Shown here: positions 19,127-28,856 of the stretch, piece by piece
Layout of the letters: each line of letters begins with the position of its first letter
Position numbering within the stretch: the first letter of the stretch is position 1
Assembly: GCA_902462295.1 (NCBI GenBank)
Contig: CABQAZ010000008.1
Location: 1-64,000 of the forward strand
Source of the DNA: an uncultured Clostridium sp.
GTDB lineage: Bacteria; Bacillota; Clostridia; TANB77; CAG-508
Direction of reading: 5' to 3'
Length of the DNA: 64,000 nt
Made by a program: the position numbers and the translations under genes
Notes under the pieces: generated by a model
Told to the model about the DNA's origin: nothing
The model's database searches: none
The model's input: the letters and a program-made list of their open reading frames with translations, nothing else

Positions 19127-19375
19127 TTATCCTTGCTGTAACTCTGTTTTTACAGTTTGAACTTCTGTTATTGTTGCTTTTTGAGCTGGTTTATAATAAC
19201 CTTTAGCATTAGCAACTTTAAATAATTCATATTGAAAACTTTCATCATTGTTTCTAATCTGTTGAAATGTTTGTCTAAGTTGCATATTCTCTGATTCAGA
19301 AATTGCTGTTTGATATGCTGTTAAATCAGATTTTACACTTCCTAAAATGTCATTTACCATTGTTTTTTCATCCAT
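19127..19375 (-). CDS. CotF-family spore coat protein
   Basis: The 82-residue helical protein starts MDEKTMVNDILGSVKSDLTA and contains SENMQLRQTFQQIRNNDE and the ending ANAKGYYKPA, all typical of the coat F domain family. Such proteins are deposited on the spore surface late in sporulation. It is the second gene of a pair with the 62-residue protein upstream, 21 bases apart, and has an AAGGAAG ribosome site. Confidence 0.87.
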   Translation of the reverse strand: MDEKTMVNDILGSVKSDLTAYQTAISESENMQLRQTFQQIRNNDESFQYELFKVANAKGYYKPAQKATITEVQTVKTELQQG

Positions 19376-19396
19376 TTTTAATCTTCCTTTCTTTAC

Positions 19397-19585
19397 TTAA
19401 TTATTTAAAAAACTCATTAATTTTTGTTTTGTATTTAATGCATCTTGTGCTGATTTAGTAAACATTTGCTTTATTTGAGCATCTTGAACTTGTGTTGAAT
19501 ATGCATTTAATTTTTGATATGCTGTTTCATGAGCACCAATTAAATGTCTTAAATGTTGTAATTCTACTTGTGTTAAATCTGCCAT
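19397..19585 (-). CDS. Small coat-F-like helical protein
   Basis: The 62-residue protein (MADLTQVELQHLRHLIGAHE...) is all-helical and resembles the N-terminal half of a ferritin-like/CotF fold. Proteins of this form usually precede a CotF gene in Clostridia and are annotated as spore coat proteins. A GAAAGGGTG site precedes the ATG. The pair may associate as two helical hairpins, which is inferred from size and context. Confidence 0.75.
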   Translation of the reverse strand: MADLTQVELQHLRHLIGAHETAYQKLNAYSTQVQDAQIKQMFTKSAQDALNTKQKLMSFLNN

Positions 19586-19653
19586 AAAAAATCACCCTTT
19601 CTAATAAATTTATAATGTTATTATGTTCAATTTAATTAGACTTTATTCACTAG

Positions 19654-19780
19654 TAGCATAAAAGGGACGTTTGGGACCGGGTATTTTAGGTTCAATTTTT
19701 TCATAGAACACCAAAAAACCAGGTATTCGCTGTACTCACTGCACCTAAAATACCCGGTCCCAAACGTCCCTTTTATGCTA
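19654..19780. repeat. Perfect 38-bp inverted repeat carrying the REP-like core
   Basis: Arm one (19654-19691) is the exact reverse complement of arm two (19743-19780), separated by 51 bases. Each arm contains GGGACCGGGTATTTTAGGT, the core also found at 14337-14466. The loop holds a degenerate copy (ACCAGGTATTC). It lies between the coat-protein pair and the 3' end of an ABC permease gene, only five bases past that gene's stop codon. I see no clear target-site duplication. It looks like a REP/BIME or MITE-type element and may also act as an RNA-stabilising hairpin. Confidence 0.85.
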
Positions 19781-19785
19781 TTGCT

Positions 19786-21486
19786 TTAAATTATTTTTTT
19801 AAATAATTTATCTATATTCTTCTTTATATATATAATTATACTTACTAAAACAACACTTAAAATTCCTATAATACAAGAAAGTGATATTATTATATTTACA
19901 TTACTAAAAATTCTAGTAAAATACATTAACAATAAAACAATTATTATTGTTGTAACATATTGATACAACTTGTTTCCATTATCTTTTAAAGGTGATGTTT
20001 CCACAACCCAATCTAAATTTGGTTTTCTTAAATCTACTATAACCATTAAAAAGCTATTTATTAAATTTAATATTATTGCAATTAAAACTCCTATAATATA
20101 ATACCAAATTGGAATTTTAGGTATATTATTTGAAACAACAACCACCATACCAATTATAGGAATTATATTAATTAATATTTGAGGAATATTTTTCCAAATA
20201 AATTGTTTAAATAACGATACTGGTATATATTTCATTACTGTAGCATTTTTTCCTTCTCTTGAAATTGCTGTAATTGATAAGTTTCCTATTGTATATATAA
20301 TTTGTATTGTTCCAATTATTATACACATACATTGTAATGCAAAATCATTTATTCCCATTTCATTTATATAATCTTTTTCCTTAAAATCTTTTATGGTTAT
20401 TGGCATAAATAAACTTATAATTAATAACAATACTATTATTATTAAAATATATTGAAAAATACACTGTGTAAAAAAGGTTGGATTTTTAATTACCTTTCTA
20501 AACTCATTTTTTATATACGCTATCCCTATACTTCTTTTCTTATACTTATTTTTTATTTTTTTCTTTTTATTTTTCTTTTTGTTTACATATGCAATATTTT
20601 TTAACAAACTATTTAAATATAATATTTTTCCACATACTATAAATACAAAAAAAGAAGCTATAGATAATAATATTAATTCTAATAAATTACAAATTATATT
20701 TAATATCTTAAAATCTGTTAACAAGCCTATGCATGGATTTATTACTATAAAATAACTATTTAGTTTATTTATCTTATTATTTATTATTTCAGAATCAACT
20801 TGCACTCCCTCTATTTCATTATTCTCATTTATTTGTATATTTGATACATTATTACTAAATGTAAAATTAAATAAATATATTTCTGCCATGATCATTATAC
20901 TTGACAATATTGCAACAATTAATATTTGAAATATATCTTTATTTTTTATAAATTTAGTTAATTGCATTACAAATAGCATTATTATATTTATTATTAGTAT
21001 TAAAAATATCGGAAATAATATCAACACTATTATCATAGTAAAATAATATATAATAGCTTTTGTAGTAACTATTCCATATATAATTAATGGCATTAATAAA
21101 AATAAAATTTCCATACTATATGTTATACTAATTACATTATTAAACTTTGCTATTAACAATTCTACCGGCTTTATTGGTAATGGCAATATATATTCTAAAT
21201 CCTTCGAAAAGAAAAATACATTACTACATATTAAAATTGCCTGAAACATAAATATGGTTGCAAGCATTGGAAAATATAACTGTAAAAACAAAATTGACTG
21301 TCCCCTTAGTTCTAGCCAATTTATTACCTTGTAACTTATATATGCTATCATAACTACTATTATTGCTAATAACCATCCAAATACAGATTTTTTATTAAGT
21401 TTTCTTGTATATTTATTAAAAATATATAATTTCTGAAAATAATCTTTAATAAAAATTTTTGATAATACTATAATTTTTTTAATCAT
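19786..21486 (-). CDS. ABC-2 type exporter permease, large
   Basis: The 566-residue protein has about twelve to fourteen hydrophobic segments, a Lys-rich cytoplasmic loop near residues 300-320 and a duplicated six-helix-like layout. Segments such as FFSKDLEYILPLPIKPVELLIAKF and ISREGKNATVMKYIPVSLFKQFIWKN are typical of the large two-half permeases paired with NatA-like ATPases in Firmicutes. It overlaps the ATPase gene by eight bases, so the pair is coupled. Substrate unknown. Confidence 0.82.
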   Translation of the reverse strand: MIKKIIVLSKIFIKDYFQKLYIFNKYTRKLNKKSVFGWLLAIIVVMIAYISYKVINWLELRGQSILFLQLYFPMLATIFMFQAILICSNVFFFSKDLEYILPLPIKPVELLIAKFNNVISITYSMEILFLLMPLIIYGIVTTKAIIYYFTMIIVLILFPIFLILIINIIMLFVMQLTKFIKNKDIFQILIVAILSSIMIMAEIYLFNFTFSNNVSNIQINENNEIEGVQVDSEIINNKINKLNSYFIVINPCIGLLTDFKILNIICNLLELILLSIASFFVFIVCGKILYLNSLLKNIAYVNKKKNKKKKIKNKYKKRSIGIAYIKNEFRKVIKNPTFFTQCIFQYILIIIVLLLIISLFMPITIKDFKEKDYINEMGINDFALQCMCIIIGTIQIIYTIGNLSITAISREGKNATVMKYIPVSLFKQFIWKNIPQILINIIPIIGMVVVVSNNIPKIPIWYYIIGVLIAIILNLINSFLMVIVDLRKPNLDWVVETSPLKDNGNKLYQYVTTIIIVLLLMYFTRIFSNVNIIISLSCIIGILSVVLVSIIIYIKKNIDKLFKKII

Positions 21487-22204
21487 TTTTTGTTATCTCC
21501 ATAAATAATTCTTCTAGTGATTTATTTTCTTTTAATTCATTTCTCATTTCTTCTATTGTTCCGACAAATAATAATTTTCCTTTTTCTATTATTCCTATTC
21601 TGTCACATAATTTTTCTGCAACATCTAATATATGTGTGGAAAAAAATACTGTCTTATTTTGTGCTGTAATTTTTCTCATTATTTGTTTTAATTCATATGT
21701 TGATTTTGGATCTAAACCTGTCATTGGCTCATCTATTATCCAATTTTTGGGGTCATGTAATAGTGAACCTATTATTACTATTTTTTGTCTCATTCCATGT
21801 GAATAGCTTTGTATTTTATCATTTAATACATCATTTATTTCAAATAATTTTGTTAATTCCTCTATTCTCTTTTTTCTTTTTTCTACATTTATTTCATAAA
21901 TATCTGCCATAAAATTTAGATATTCTATTCCTTTTAATTTTAAAAACATATCTGGATTGTCTGGTACATATCCAAAACTTTTTTTTGCTTCTATTGGATT
22001 TGTTTTTATTGAATAATTATTTACTAATATATCACCTTCATCTATATCTAATATTCCTGTTATCATTTTTATTGTTGTAGATTTTCCTGCTCCATTTGGT
22101 CCCAAAAAACCAAATATTTCTCCATCTTTTATTTCTAAATTTAACTTTTCTATTATCCTATTCTTTTTATCATATGATTTTGATACATTTTTTATTGATA
22201 TCAT
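21479..22204 (-). CDS. ABC transporter ATP-binding protein
   Basis: The 241-residue ATPase has Walker A GPNGAGKST (residues ~37-45), the signature region YSHGMRQKIVIIGSLLHDPK, Walker B with NWIIDEPMTGLDP and the switch FSTHILD. It is the energising partner of the overlapping downstream permease. The ATG lies behind GGAGGG. The pair probably exports a peptide, lipid or antibiotic, but no neighbour tells which. Confidence 0.9.
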   Translation of the reverse strand: MISIKNVSKSYDKKNRIIEKLNLEIKDGEIFGFLGPNGAGKSTTIKMITGILDIDEGDILVNNYSIKTNPIEAKKSFGYVPDNPDMFLKLKGIEYLNFMADIYEINVEKRKKRIEELTKLFEINDVLNDKIQSYSHGMRQKIVIIGSLLHDPKNWIIDEPMTGLDPKSTYELKQIMRKITAQNKTVFFSTHILDVAEKLCDRIGIIEKGKLLFVGTIEEMRNELKENKSLEELFMEITKND

Positions 22205-22250
22205 ATTTTTCCCTCCAATATTTTTATCAATTTTTTATATTATATATTAA

Positions 22251-22302
22251 AAAAGAGATAAATTCAAGCAAATTTTCTCATACTCAAATATTTATCTCTT
22301 TT
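22251..22302 (-). terminator. Terminator of the T4SS-like operon
   Basis: Minus strand AAAAGAGATAAAT pairs with ATTTATCTCTTTT and is followed by TTTAATA. It lies eight bases after the stop codon of the VirB6-like gene. Confidence 0.75.
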
Positions 22303-22309
22303 ATTTTTA

Positions 22310-25282
22310 CTATCTCCATCCATTTAACTTCTTTGCATTCTTTGTTATTCTATCTGTCCTTTCTCTTCCCCAAACTCCAACTAAGTCATTCTGATACTCT
22401 TTCATCTCTTTTATATCTTTTGATTTATTAGCTAACATAGCTGCGCCTATACTTTCTTTTGAAGTTCTATTATCATCTAATTTCATTGCCTTACATATTA
22501 ATTTATTATCTGTAACTCCTTTTTCTCTATATTTAACTGCATCTTTCATTATACTATCAAGTTTTTCTTTTTTCTCTTTTCTACCTAATCCATCTAATTC
22601 TGTAGAAAATGCTTCCTCATATTCCTTCCTTGCTTCTTTATCTTTCATGAATTTATTATCTAATTCCTTTTTATGTTGTGAAGAATATTTATCTCCATAT
22701 CTTTCTTTTTTATACTTATCAACAATATCTTGCATTTTTTCTGGTTCTTTTAATCCTTTTGTTATACCTGTACCAATTGAACTACCTGCACTAATCCCTA
22801 ATCCTGTATATTGCACAACTTTACTCATATCTCCACTTGTTATTCCAACTCCTAATCCAATTCCAGCTCCTAATATAGTTCCTGTTAATCTCGTACCACT
22901 TTTTATAACTGGCTTTACTCCAGAACGAATAGTTCTTCCAACAGCTTTCACCCTTGCTTTATTTTTTCTTTTTTTGTCTGCTTTCTTCCTCCTCTCTTCC
23001 TCTTCTTGTAGTTGTCTCCTTCTATTCATTTCTTCTTCTTGTTGTCTTCTCCTTGACTCCTCTAACATTCTATTTCCTTCACCTTGTTGACTTTCTTCTT
23101 GAGAATTATTATTATCATTATTCATTCCTAAAAGTGTTCTTTCTTCATCAGACAGTTCATCTGGAGTAATCTGTCCATCTGCTAATCTTTCCTCTAAATC
23201 CTCTCTTTGCATCCTTATTGATGGATTTTCTGCCATTGTGCTGGCAGCTACTCCTGCACCCAATCCTAACATCGCTCTTTGTTCTGGTGTCAATTCATCT
23301 GGAGTAATCTGTCCATCTGCTAATCTTTCTTCTAAATTCTCTCTTTGCATTCTAGCTATAGGATCTTCATCTCCTCCAATATTTGCATCTGAGGCAGATG
23401 CCCCCCCAAGAGAATAACCGCTATTATTTGTTGGTGGATTTCCAAAGCCTCCACTTGGAAGTGGCATAGAACCACTATCTGTGTTATCCTCTCCTACTGA
23501 ATCATTATCAAACAAACCTGCGAGACTAGTTCCTGAATTTGCTCCTCTAGAATCTTCTGTACTACTTTTATCCAATTTTCCAACAGGATTAGAACCATTT
23601 TTTCCACCATGCCCTTTTCCTGCAAATCCTGCTAAACCTTTTAACGCTTGCATTGTTAATGTTGCTCCAGCGGCTCCTCCAAGAACTCCAGGTGTTTGAG
23701 CTTTTTCAAATCCAAACATTTTCCTTACTAATTTTTCAGCAGGTATCATAAATCCAATAGCAACTAATGTATATACTACATTAGTCTCTGCCAATTCATA
23801 TGCCATTGATATAAATACTGTAAACAATAACAAATGCATTGGTTGAATCAACAAATTAAATATATATTCCTTAAACCACATATTAAAAGCTTGTGCTTTT
23901 CCATCATTAATTTTATCAATTGAATACGTCATTGCTACTAAAGGTGCTATAATAGTTAAAAACGCCATATATAATACCCTTTTTAAATATGTAAAAGAAA
24001 AGAATATTGTATAAAATACTAATACCAAATACGCAATTGCATATCCAACATATTCAGTTCTACCATCCTGATTTTGTGCAGACATTCTTATCATACCAAT
24101 TAAATTGGTATACCAAACAAAGCCTTCTATATCATCTACTTTCTTTGTTGGATCATCACTACTATCCATAAATGAATTTCCATCTTTATCTATATAGTTT
24201 TCATTATATTCACCTTCAGTTTGTTCATACAATGATTGTATAAAACCTTTTTTTCTACTTTTTTTCATATCATTAAAACTTATTACATATATAGAAGTAT
24301 TATTCTCTGTTGAAGCTTTAATTATATCAATAATATTTTGATTAACACTTACTGCAAATACCATTATATAATGTAAAACAAAAACCAAACACATTGATAC
24401 TAGCCAATCAAAAAACATTTTTTTATATTTTGATTTATCTGATGCAACACTGCTTAACATCATTCTTATTCCTATATATACTATTATTAACATCATTATA
24501 ATAATAGCTGTATTTCTTATTACATAATACCATTTTGAAATCGTTGAACTTAATTGCATTGCTGTGTTTTGCTTTGAAGTTTGTATCTGTTCTCCTCCTT
24601 TTTCGTAATAATACTTCTCAACTTTTGCATCAGGATTATTAGACATATATGTATTATAATCTTGTATTTTTATTGGAGTTGTTTCATTTTCAAACTTAGC
24701 ATACACCTGCTTTGGATTGAAGAAATCTATATCAAATACTAGCAGTCTTCCTTCAAAAATCTCCTCAGGTCCAACACCAAAAAGTGGTAACATTGTAATA
24801 TCTGGTAAATTACTTCCTGCAACAGCATGTGCAACAATAAGACCCGTGAAAACAGCTCCAGCCAAAGTAGCAGTATTTACAATAGTTGTCACAATACCAG
24901 CAGAAGCTACAGTAGTTAATATAGTTCCAAGAACACCACCTATGGATGAAATTATTGCACTTATTCCCCCAGTCAAAATTGCAGCACCTATAAATACAAG
25001 CGCTCCAGCCACAATTCCAGCCAATAATGCCCAACCTTTTTTACTTCCTGTAAGATCTATTCCTAGATCTCCCTCCATTCCTAATATTGCATTCTGTACA
25101 ATATTCATAATACCATCGCCTAATGCAAGCAATAAATCACATACTGGAGAAAGTAGTTTTCCTCCTATTACCGAAGCTGTTCCAGCATATGAAGCCTTAG
25201 GTATTATAGCACTTATGAGAACTAATACTATTAACAACATTACTAACTTTTTAAATAGACTCTCTTTTTCAAAAATTCTCAT
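22310..25282 (-). CDS. VirB6/TrbL-like polytopic channel protein of a T4SS-like system
   Basis: The 990-residue protein starts with a signal-like helix (residues 11-32), has glycine/alanine-rich hydrophobic segments at ~80-160, a loop domain at ~165-240, then about five to six membrane helices between ~250 and 540. This is the layout of Gram-positive VirB6/TrbL-like proteins, which form the inner-membrane channel. The rest is cytoplasmic: a Gly/Ser-rich linker, two tandem copies of LEERLADGQITPDEL (near 646 and 694), a Gln/Glu/Arg-rich coiled coil (~745-785), a glycine-rich hydrophobic patch and a charged C-terminus. It ends the operon, 10 bases after virB4. Confidence 0.8.
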   Translation of the reverse strand: MRIFEKESLFKKLVMLLIVLVLISAIIPKASYAGTASVIGGKLLSPVCDLLLALGDGIMNIVQNAILGMEGDLGIDLTGSKKGWALLAGIVAGALVFIGAAILTGGISAIISSIGGVLGTILTTVASAGIVTTIVNTATLAGAVFTGLIVAHAVAGSNLPDITMLPLFGVGPEEIFEGRLLVFDIDFFNPKQVYAKFENETTPIKIQDYNTYMSNNPDAKVEKYYYEKGGEQIQTSKQNTAMQLSSTISKWYYVIRNTAIIIMMLIIVYIGIRMMLSSVASDKSKYKKMFFDWLVSMCLVFVLHYIMVFAVSVNQNIIDIIKASTENNTSIYVISFNDMKKSRKKGFIQSLYEQTEGEYNENYIDKDGNSFMDSSDDPTKKVDDIEGFVWYTNLIGMIRMSAQNQDGRTEYVGYAIAYLVLVFYTIFFSFTYLKRVLYMAFLTIIAPLVAMTYSIDKINDGKAQAFNMWFKEYIFNLLIQPMHLLLFTVFISMAYELAETNVVYTLVAIGFMIPAEKLVRKMFGFEKAQTPGVLGGAAGATLTMQALKGLAGFAGKGHGGKNGSNPVGKLDKSSTEDSRGANSGTSLAGLFDNDSVGEDNTDSGSMPLPSGGFGNPPTNNSGYSLGGASASDANIGGDEDPIARMQRENLEERLADGQITPDELTPEQRAMLGLGAGVAASTMAENPSIRMQREDLEERLADGQITPDELSDEERTLLGMNNDNNNSQEESQQGEGNRMLEESRRRQQEEEMNRRRQLQEEEERRKKADKKRKNKARVKAVGRTIRSGVKPVIKSGTRLTGTILGAGIGLGVGITSGDMSKVVQYTGLGISAGSSIGTGITKGLKEPEKMQDIVDKYKKERYGDKYSSQHKKELDNKFMKDKEARKEYEEAFSTELDGLGRKEKKEKLDSIMKDAVKYREKGVTDNKLICKAMKLDDNRTSKESIGAAMLANKSKDIKEMKEYQNDLVGVWGRERTDRITKNAKKLNGWR

Positions 25283-25292
25283 CTTAATCTCC

Positions 25293-27251
25293 TTAATAAT
25301 TTATATTTCTATTTCTGTTTTCTATTAATTTGTTCAAATTTGTTTCAACAAATTCAAATTCTTTTTGTGTAGGTGTAATTTGTAAAATAGCAGATTCTGC
25401 TCCAACTTTTAACAAACCTTCACCTTTTCCGCAAGTTACTAAGAATCCTGCTTCACCTTCACTCAATTTAAAAACTTCTTTTAAATATTGTATTTCTGAT
25501 TTGTCTTGTGCTAAAAATAATTTTGTATCAGAAGATGTAAGTACAGCTTGTGCCTCTGGTTTTTCATAAAAATCCTGAAATCTCTGAGACACTACTGCAA
25601 GTGATACATTTCTTTTTCTTGCACGTCTAGCCATTGTGTTTAAAAAATCTACAGCTTCTGGATATGGAAGTAGCATCCATGCCTCATCTACAATTACCCT
25701 TTTCTTTGTTGCTTTTTTTCTATCTTCACTATTTTTTTTAACAAACTTTTCCCATATCCATGTTAAAAGAATTTGTTGTGCAAGTGGTCTTGCAAACTTT
25801 TCTTCAAGTTGAGATATATCCAAATTTATAAATGGTGCCCCTTCAAGAAGCTCGAACGTTGATTGTCCATCAAAATACGCCATTTGTCCATTATATTCTC
25901 TTACATATTGTTTCATTACTTTTAATAAGTAACTATAATGAAATCTATAATCATCATTTGTATTATCTTGTGCTTTAGCTTGTATTCTTTTATACCATGA
26001 ACCTATTGTAGGCATTTTCTTTTTTTCTCTGTATAATCGATCTCCTCTATTAAAATTAGTTGTTCCTTCATACAAGCTATTTGGATCACTAGTTATTCCT
26101 ATTGCAGCATATTCTTCTGATACAGATTCTGCTATAATTTGTTTTGTCAACTCATTTACTTCTTTACTTCTTGTACTTCCTCTTGCCATAGTTATTAATG
26201 ATTGTGTTACATCTTCTACTTTATTTTCTATATTAAGTACTTGTCTCTCTCTTCCTGTTATTTCATCTTTTGCTGTTTCTGTTTCAATATCAAATAGATT
26301 TATAATTGTTTTAGATGTTGGACTAAGTACTACATTTATTCCTCCTAATGATTCTGCTACAATCTCATATTCACCTTCTGCGTCTAAAGCCAAGCTTTCA
26401 ATTCCCATTAACAATGATGATCTACTTATTAATGTTTTCATTGTTACTGATTTTCCAGCACCAGACTTAGCAAATATAACCATATTGTAGTTTGTAAGTG
26501 AACTATGGAAATTGTCAAATAATATTGGTGTTCCTGTTTGTTTATTAAAACCTAACGGTATTCCAGTAGAATGTCCAACTTCTGATGTTACAAATGGAAA
26601 TACTGTTGACATTGAACGTCTATCAAATGTGTGTGTCTTTTTTATTTTATTTTCCATTAACGGTAAGTTAGATTTAAATGCAACTTCTTGCATTGCCCAT
26701 GCTGTTTTTACACCTACTAAAGATTTTGACATTTCTGCAGCTAATAATTTTGTAAGCCTATCCAAATCATTTAAATTATATGTAAATATAGTAGAAATAA
26801 CTGATGCTTCATATAACTTATTAAACCCTGCAGCTATTTCATCTCTTAATTGCTCTGCTTCAAATCTTTTTTGTGTTAAATTACTTTCTCTATTAATATT
26901 TCCTTTATCTGCTGCGACTATTCTTTCTGTTTCTAACTCATTTATAACTCTGTTTAACTCATTTTGAGATCTAGCTTCTTGTACCGGATTTATATATATT
27001 GATGTATTTATATCTCCAAAGAAATACATATCTCTAAATAATTCTGGAAAAGTACACATTCTAGGTAATGTAGATACAAAGAAACTTCTTGCATATTTTT
27101 TTACACTTGAAATTATTTCCAAATGATCTATATTGCTTGTATCTATTCCAGAAGGTGCTATTAATTCTTTTATTGATTGTCTTTTTAATAATTGAGTTTC
27201 ATTACTTTGTTGTTGTTTTTTTTCTACCTCTTGTTGTCTTTTTTTCGCCAT
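25293..27251 (-). CDS. virB4: VirB4-type T4SS ATPase
   Basis: The 652-residue ATPase powers substrate transfer and pilus dynamics at the inner membrane. Walker A is FAKSGAGKSVTM (near residue 262), followed by ALDAEGEYEIVAE, and Walker B RVIVDEAWMLLPYP lies near 519 with the downstream arginine-rich MARRARKRNVSLAVVSQR and a Q/T motif. These are VirB4/TraC/TraE hallmarks. The protein has only a short coiled N-terminal region, while the missing VirB4 N-domain is apparently the product of the overlapping upstream gene. The ATG follows GGAGGTAAAG. The two genes overlap by 50 bases in different frames. Confidence 0.92.
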   Translation of the reverse strand: MAKKRQQEVEKKQQQSNETQLLKRQSIKELIAPSGIDTSNIDHLEIISSVKKYARSFFVSTLPRMCTFPELFRDMYFFGDINTSIYINPVQEARSQNELNRVINELETERIVAADKGNINRESNLTQKRFEAEQLRDEIAAGFNKLYEASVISTIFTYNLNDLDRLTKLLAAEMSKSLVGVKTAWAMQEVAFKSNLPLMENKIKKTHTFDRRSMSTVFPFVTSEVGHSTGIPLGFNKQTGTPILFDNFHSSLTNYNMVIFAKSGAGKSVTMKTLISRSSLLMGIESLALDAEGEYEIVAESLGGINVVLSPTSKTIINLFDIETETAKDEITGRERQVLNIENKVEDVTQSLITMARGSTRSKEVNELTKQIIAESVSEEYAAIGITSDPNSLYEGTTNFNRGDRLYREKKKMPTIGSWYKRIQAKAQDNTNDDYRFHYSYLLKVMKQYVREYNGQMAYFDGQSTFELLEGAPFINLDISQLEEKFARPLAQQILLTWIWEKFVKKNSEDRKKATKKRVIVDEAWMLLPYPEAVDFLNTMARRARKRNVSLAVVSQRFQDFYEKPEAQAVLTSSDTKLFLAQDKSEIQYLKEVFKLSEGEAGFLVTCGKGEGLLKVGAESAILQITPTQKEFEFVETNLNKLIENRNRNINY

Positions 27252-28413
27252 TTGCTTTACCTCCTTCTTTTGTATTCTCTTGTTCTAATTTTTCAATTGC
27301 TTTATCTGTTAATTCTGTGCCTAAATATTTTTCATTTTCCTCTAATATTAATTTAGCCATTTCAGAAATCAAATCATCTACATTTTCTTCTTTTTCTTCT
27401 ATCTGCCTTTCTAATTCTGTTTTTGCTTCATCAACTTTTTCATTTGCTTTTTGTATTGCTTTTTCTTCTATCATTTTGTCTATTTCTGCCATCTTCTTTT
27501 TCAAAACATTTGGTGCTGTTGAATACATTTCATCGAAACCTGCTTTTATTGCTTTATCTAATCCAAATGTTTCTGCCTCTTCTCTATTATATGCCATATA
27601 TAATAATTCCATTATTTCACTTGATTTAAGTATTTTTCCTCTAACACCACATACTGATATTGCTCTTATTAATGATTGAGCTTTTGTATAAAGTTCTGAA
27701 AACGCTATTCCCTCTATTTCTGCTTTGTCTAAATTATCACTTCCTGCTTCTGCTGAATGATATGGTATTATTATATAATATTTTTTATTTAGTATATTTT
27801 TATTTAAACTCATTTTCTCTGTGTCTTGCAATACTGATTTGCCATACTCATATAAATTAGATTGTTTTGTAAGTTCATAAAATGCTTTCTTTAACTGCTC
27901 ATTATTATATTCTCCAGATTCTCTCATCTGTTCATATCTAATTTGCATATTTCTTAGTTTTAATTCAACTTCTTTTACTTTTTCTCTATATACTGTTAAA
28001 CTTGATTCTAGATTTATTGCTCTTGTTTGTATATATATTTGTATTGGATGCCTTAATGTATTTAAAAATTGAACAAATCCCTCTTCTACACTGGTCTTTT
28101 CTAGTTCTGACATCAAGTCATAATTTATTCCTTGACATTCTATTATCATTAAAAATCTATTTCCATTTTTTTGTACTATCATATTATCTTTTACTTTGTC
28201 AAATTCCATAAATTTAAATACTGATTGTTTATTTTGACTATTAGGATTCGTTTTTACTTGTTTACTATCTTCTTCTTGATTTGACTTTTTTTCGCTTTTT
28301 TCTTTAATAACTATATATACCCAAAAAGCAATTAAAGCAAATACTCCAATAATTATAGGAATTAACACATATATAAGTGTCTGTATTAATTTAGTTGTTT
28401 CTTGATTATCCAT
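27202..28413 (-). CDS. Membrane-anchored VirB4 N-domain/TraC-like protein
   Basis: The 403-residue protein has one N-terminal membrane helix (residues ~13-34), a polar linker (~38-60) and a domain beginning MEFDKVKDNMIVQKNGNRFL, with GFVQFLNTLRHPIQIYIQTR, resembling the N-terminal domain of VirB4/TraC-type T4SS proteins. The Lys/Glu-rich tail (~330-403) is probably a coiled coil. It has no Walker motifs. It overlaps prgI upstream by eight bases and virB4 downstream by 50 bases in another frame, so the three are translationally coupled and likely form one complex. Confidence 0.75.
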   Translation of the reverse strand: MDNQETTKLIQTLIYVLIPIIIGVFALIAFWVYIVIKEKSEKKSNQEEDSKQVKTNPNSQNKQSVFKFMEFDKVKDNMIVQKNGNRFLMIIECQGINYDLMSELEKTSVEEGFVQFLNTLRHPIQIYIQTRAINLESSLTVYREKVKEVELKLRNMQIRYEQMRESGEYNNEQLKKAFYELTKQSNLYEYGKSVLQDTEKMSLNKNILNKKYYIIIPYHSAEAGSDNLDKAEIEGIAFSELYTKAQSLIRAISVCGVRGKILKSSEIMELLYMAYNREEAETFGLDKAIKAGFDEMYSTAPNVLKKKMAEIDKMIEEKAIQKANEKVDEAKTELERQIEEKEENVDDLISEMAKLILEENEKYLGTELTDKAIEKLEQENTKEGGKANGEKKTTRGRKKTTTK

Positions 28414-28753
28414 TTATATTTTCCTCCTTTGTATATACATATAATTTCTTTTTATTTTTCTTAAATTTTATATATCTTATTATAATATCATCTATATTTT
28501 CGCCTCCAGCTTTTCTGGTTATTTCTAATCCATTAGTGTCTGGAATTTTAAACATTCCTATTGAATATCCTATTAAAGCAAAAATTAATGTTATTACAAT
28601 TCCTACAATTGTTAACCCTAAAATTTTAAATATAAAATAAAATATTAATCCTATTGCTCCTCCAATACAAGTAGTTATTAACGATTTTGATGAAAATATA
28701 AATAAGATCCTTCCTTCTCCCTTTACATTTCTTGGTAAATTATATGTTCCCAT
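28406..28753 (-). CDS. prgI: PrgI family T4SS membrane protein
   Basis: The 115-residue protein has the PrgI layout: a short start (YNLPRNVKGEGRILFIFSSK), two closely spaced membrane helices (residues ~22-70) and a basic cytoplasmic C-terminus ending in a KFKKNKKKLYVY stretch. PrgI proteins are found next to VirB4 in Gram-positive conjugation systems and occupy the VirB3 position. It is first in the machinery operon, after the terminator that follows the pilin genes, with a GGAGGAAAA ribosome site. Confidence 0.88.
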   Translation of the reverse strand: MGTYNLPRNVKGEGRILFIFSSKSLITTCIGGAIGLIFYFIFKILGLTIVGIVITLIFALIGYSIGMFKIPDTNGLEITRKAGGENIDDIIIRYIKFKKNKKKLYVYTKEENING

Positions 28754-28800
28754 ATTTTCCTCCTTTGTTTTTATACAATTATCTTATTTTATTATAGCAA

Positions 28801-28836
28801 AAAAAATCGATAAATGGAAGTATTTATCGATTTTTT
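28801..28836. terminator. Bidirectional-looking terminator between pilin and machinery genes
   Basis: A perfect 15-base stem (AAAAAATCGATAAAT with its complement) around a six-base loop, with T-runs on both strands. Reading the minus strand it follows the third pilin gene and precedes prgI, so it should reduce transcription into the machinery genes. Confidence 0.85.
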
Positions 28837-28856
28837 TTCATTTTATTTTTTTATTA

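Noticed and set aside
24810..25034. Minus-strand Cys/Trp-rich frame of 74 residues
   Set aside because: It lies wholly inside the VirB6-like gene in another frame and reflects its Gly/Ala codons.
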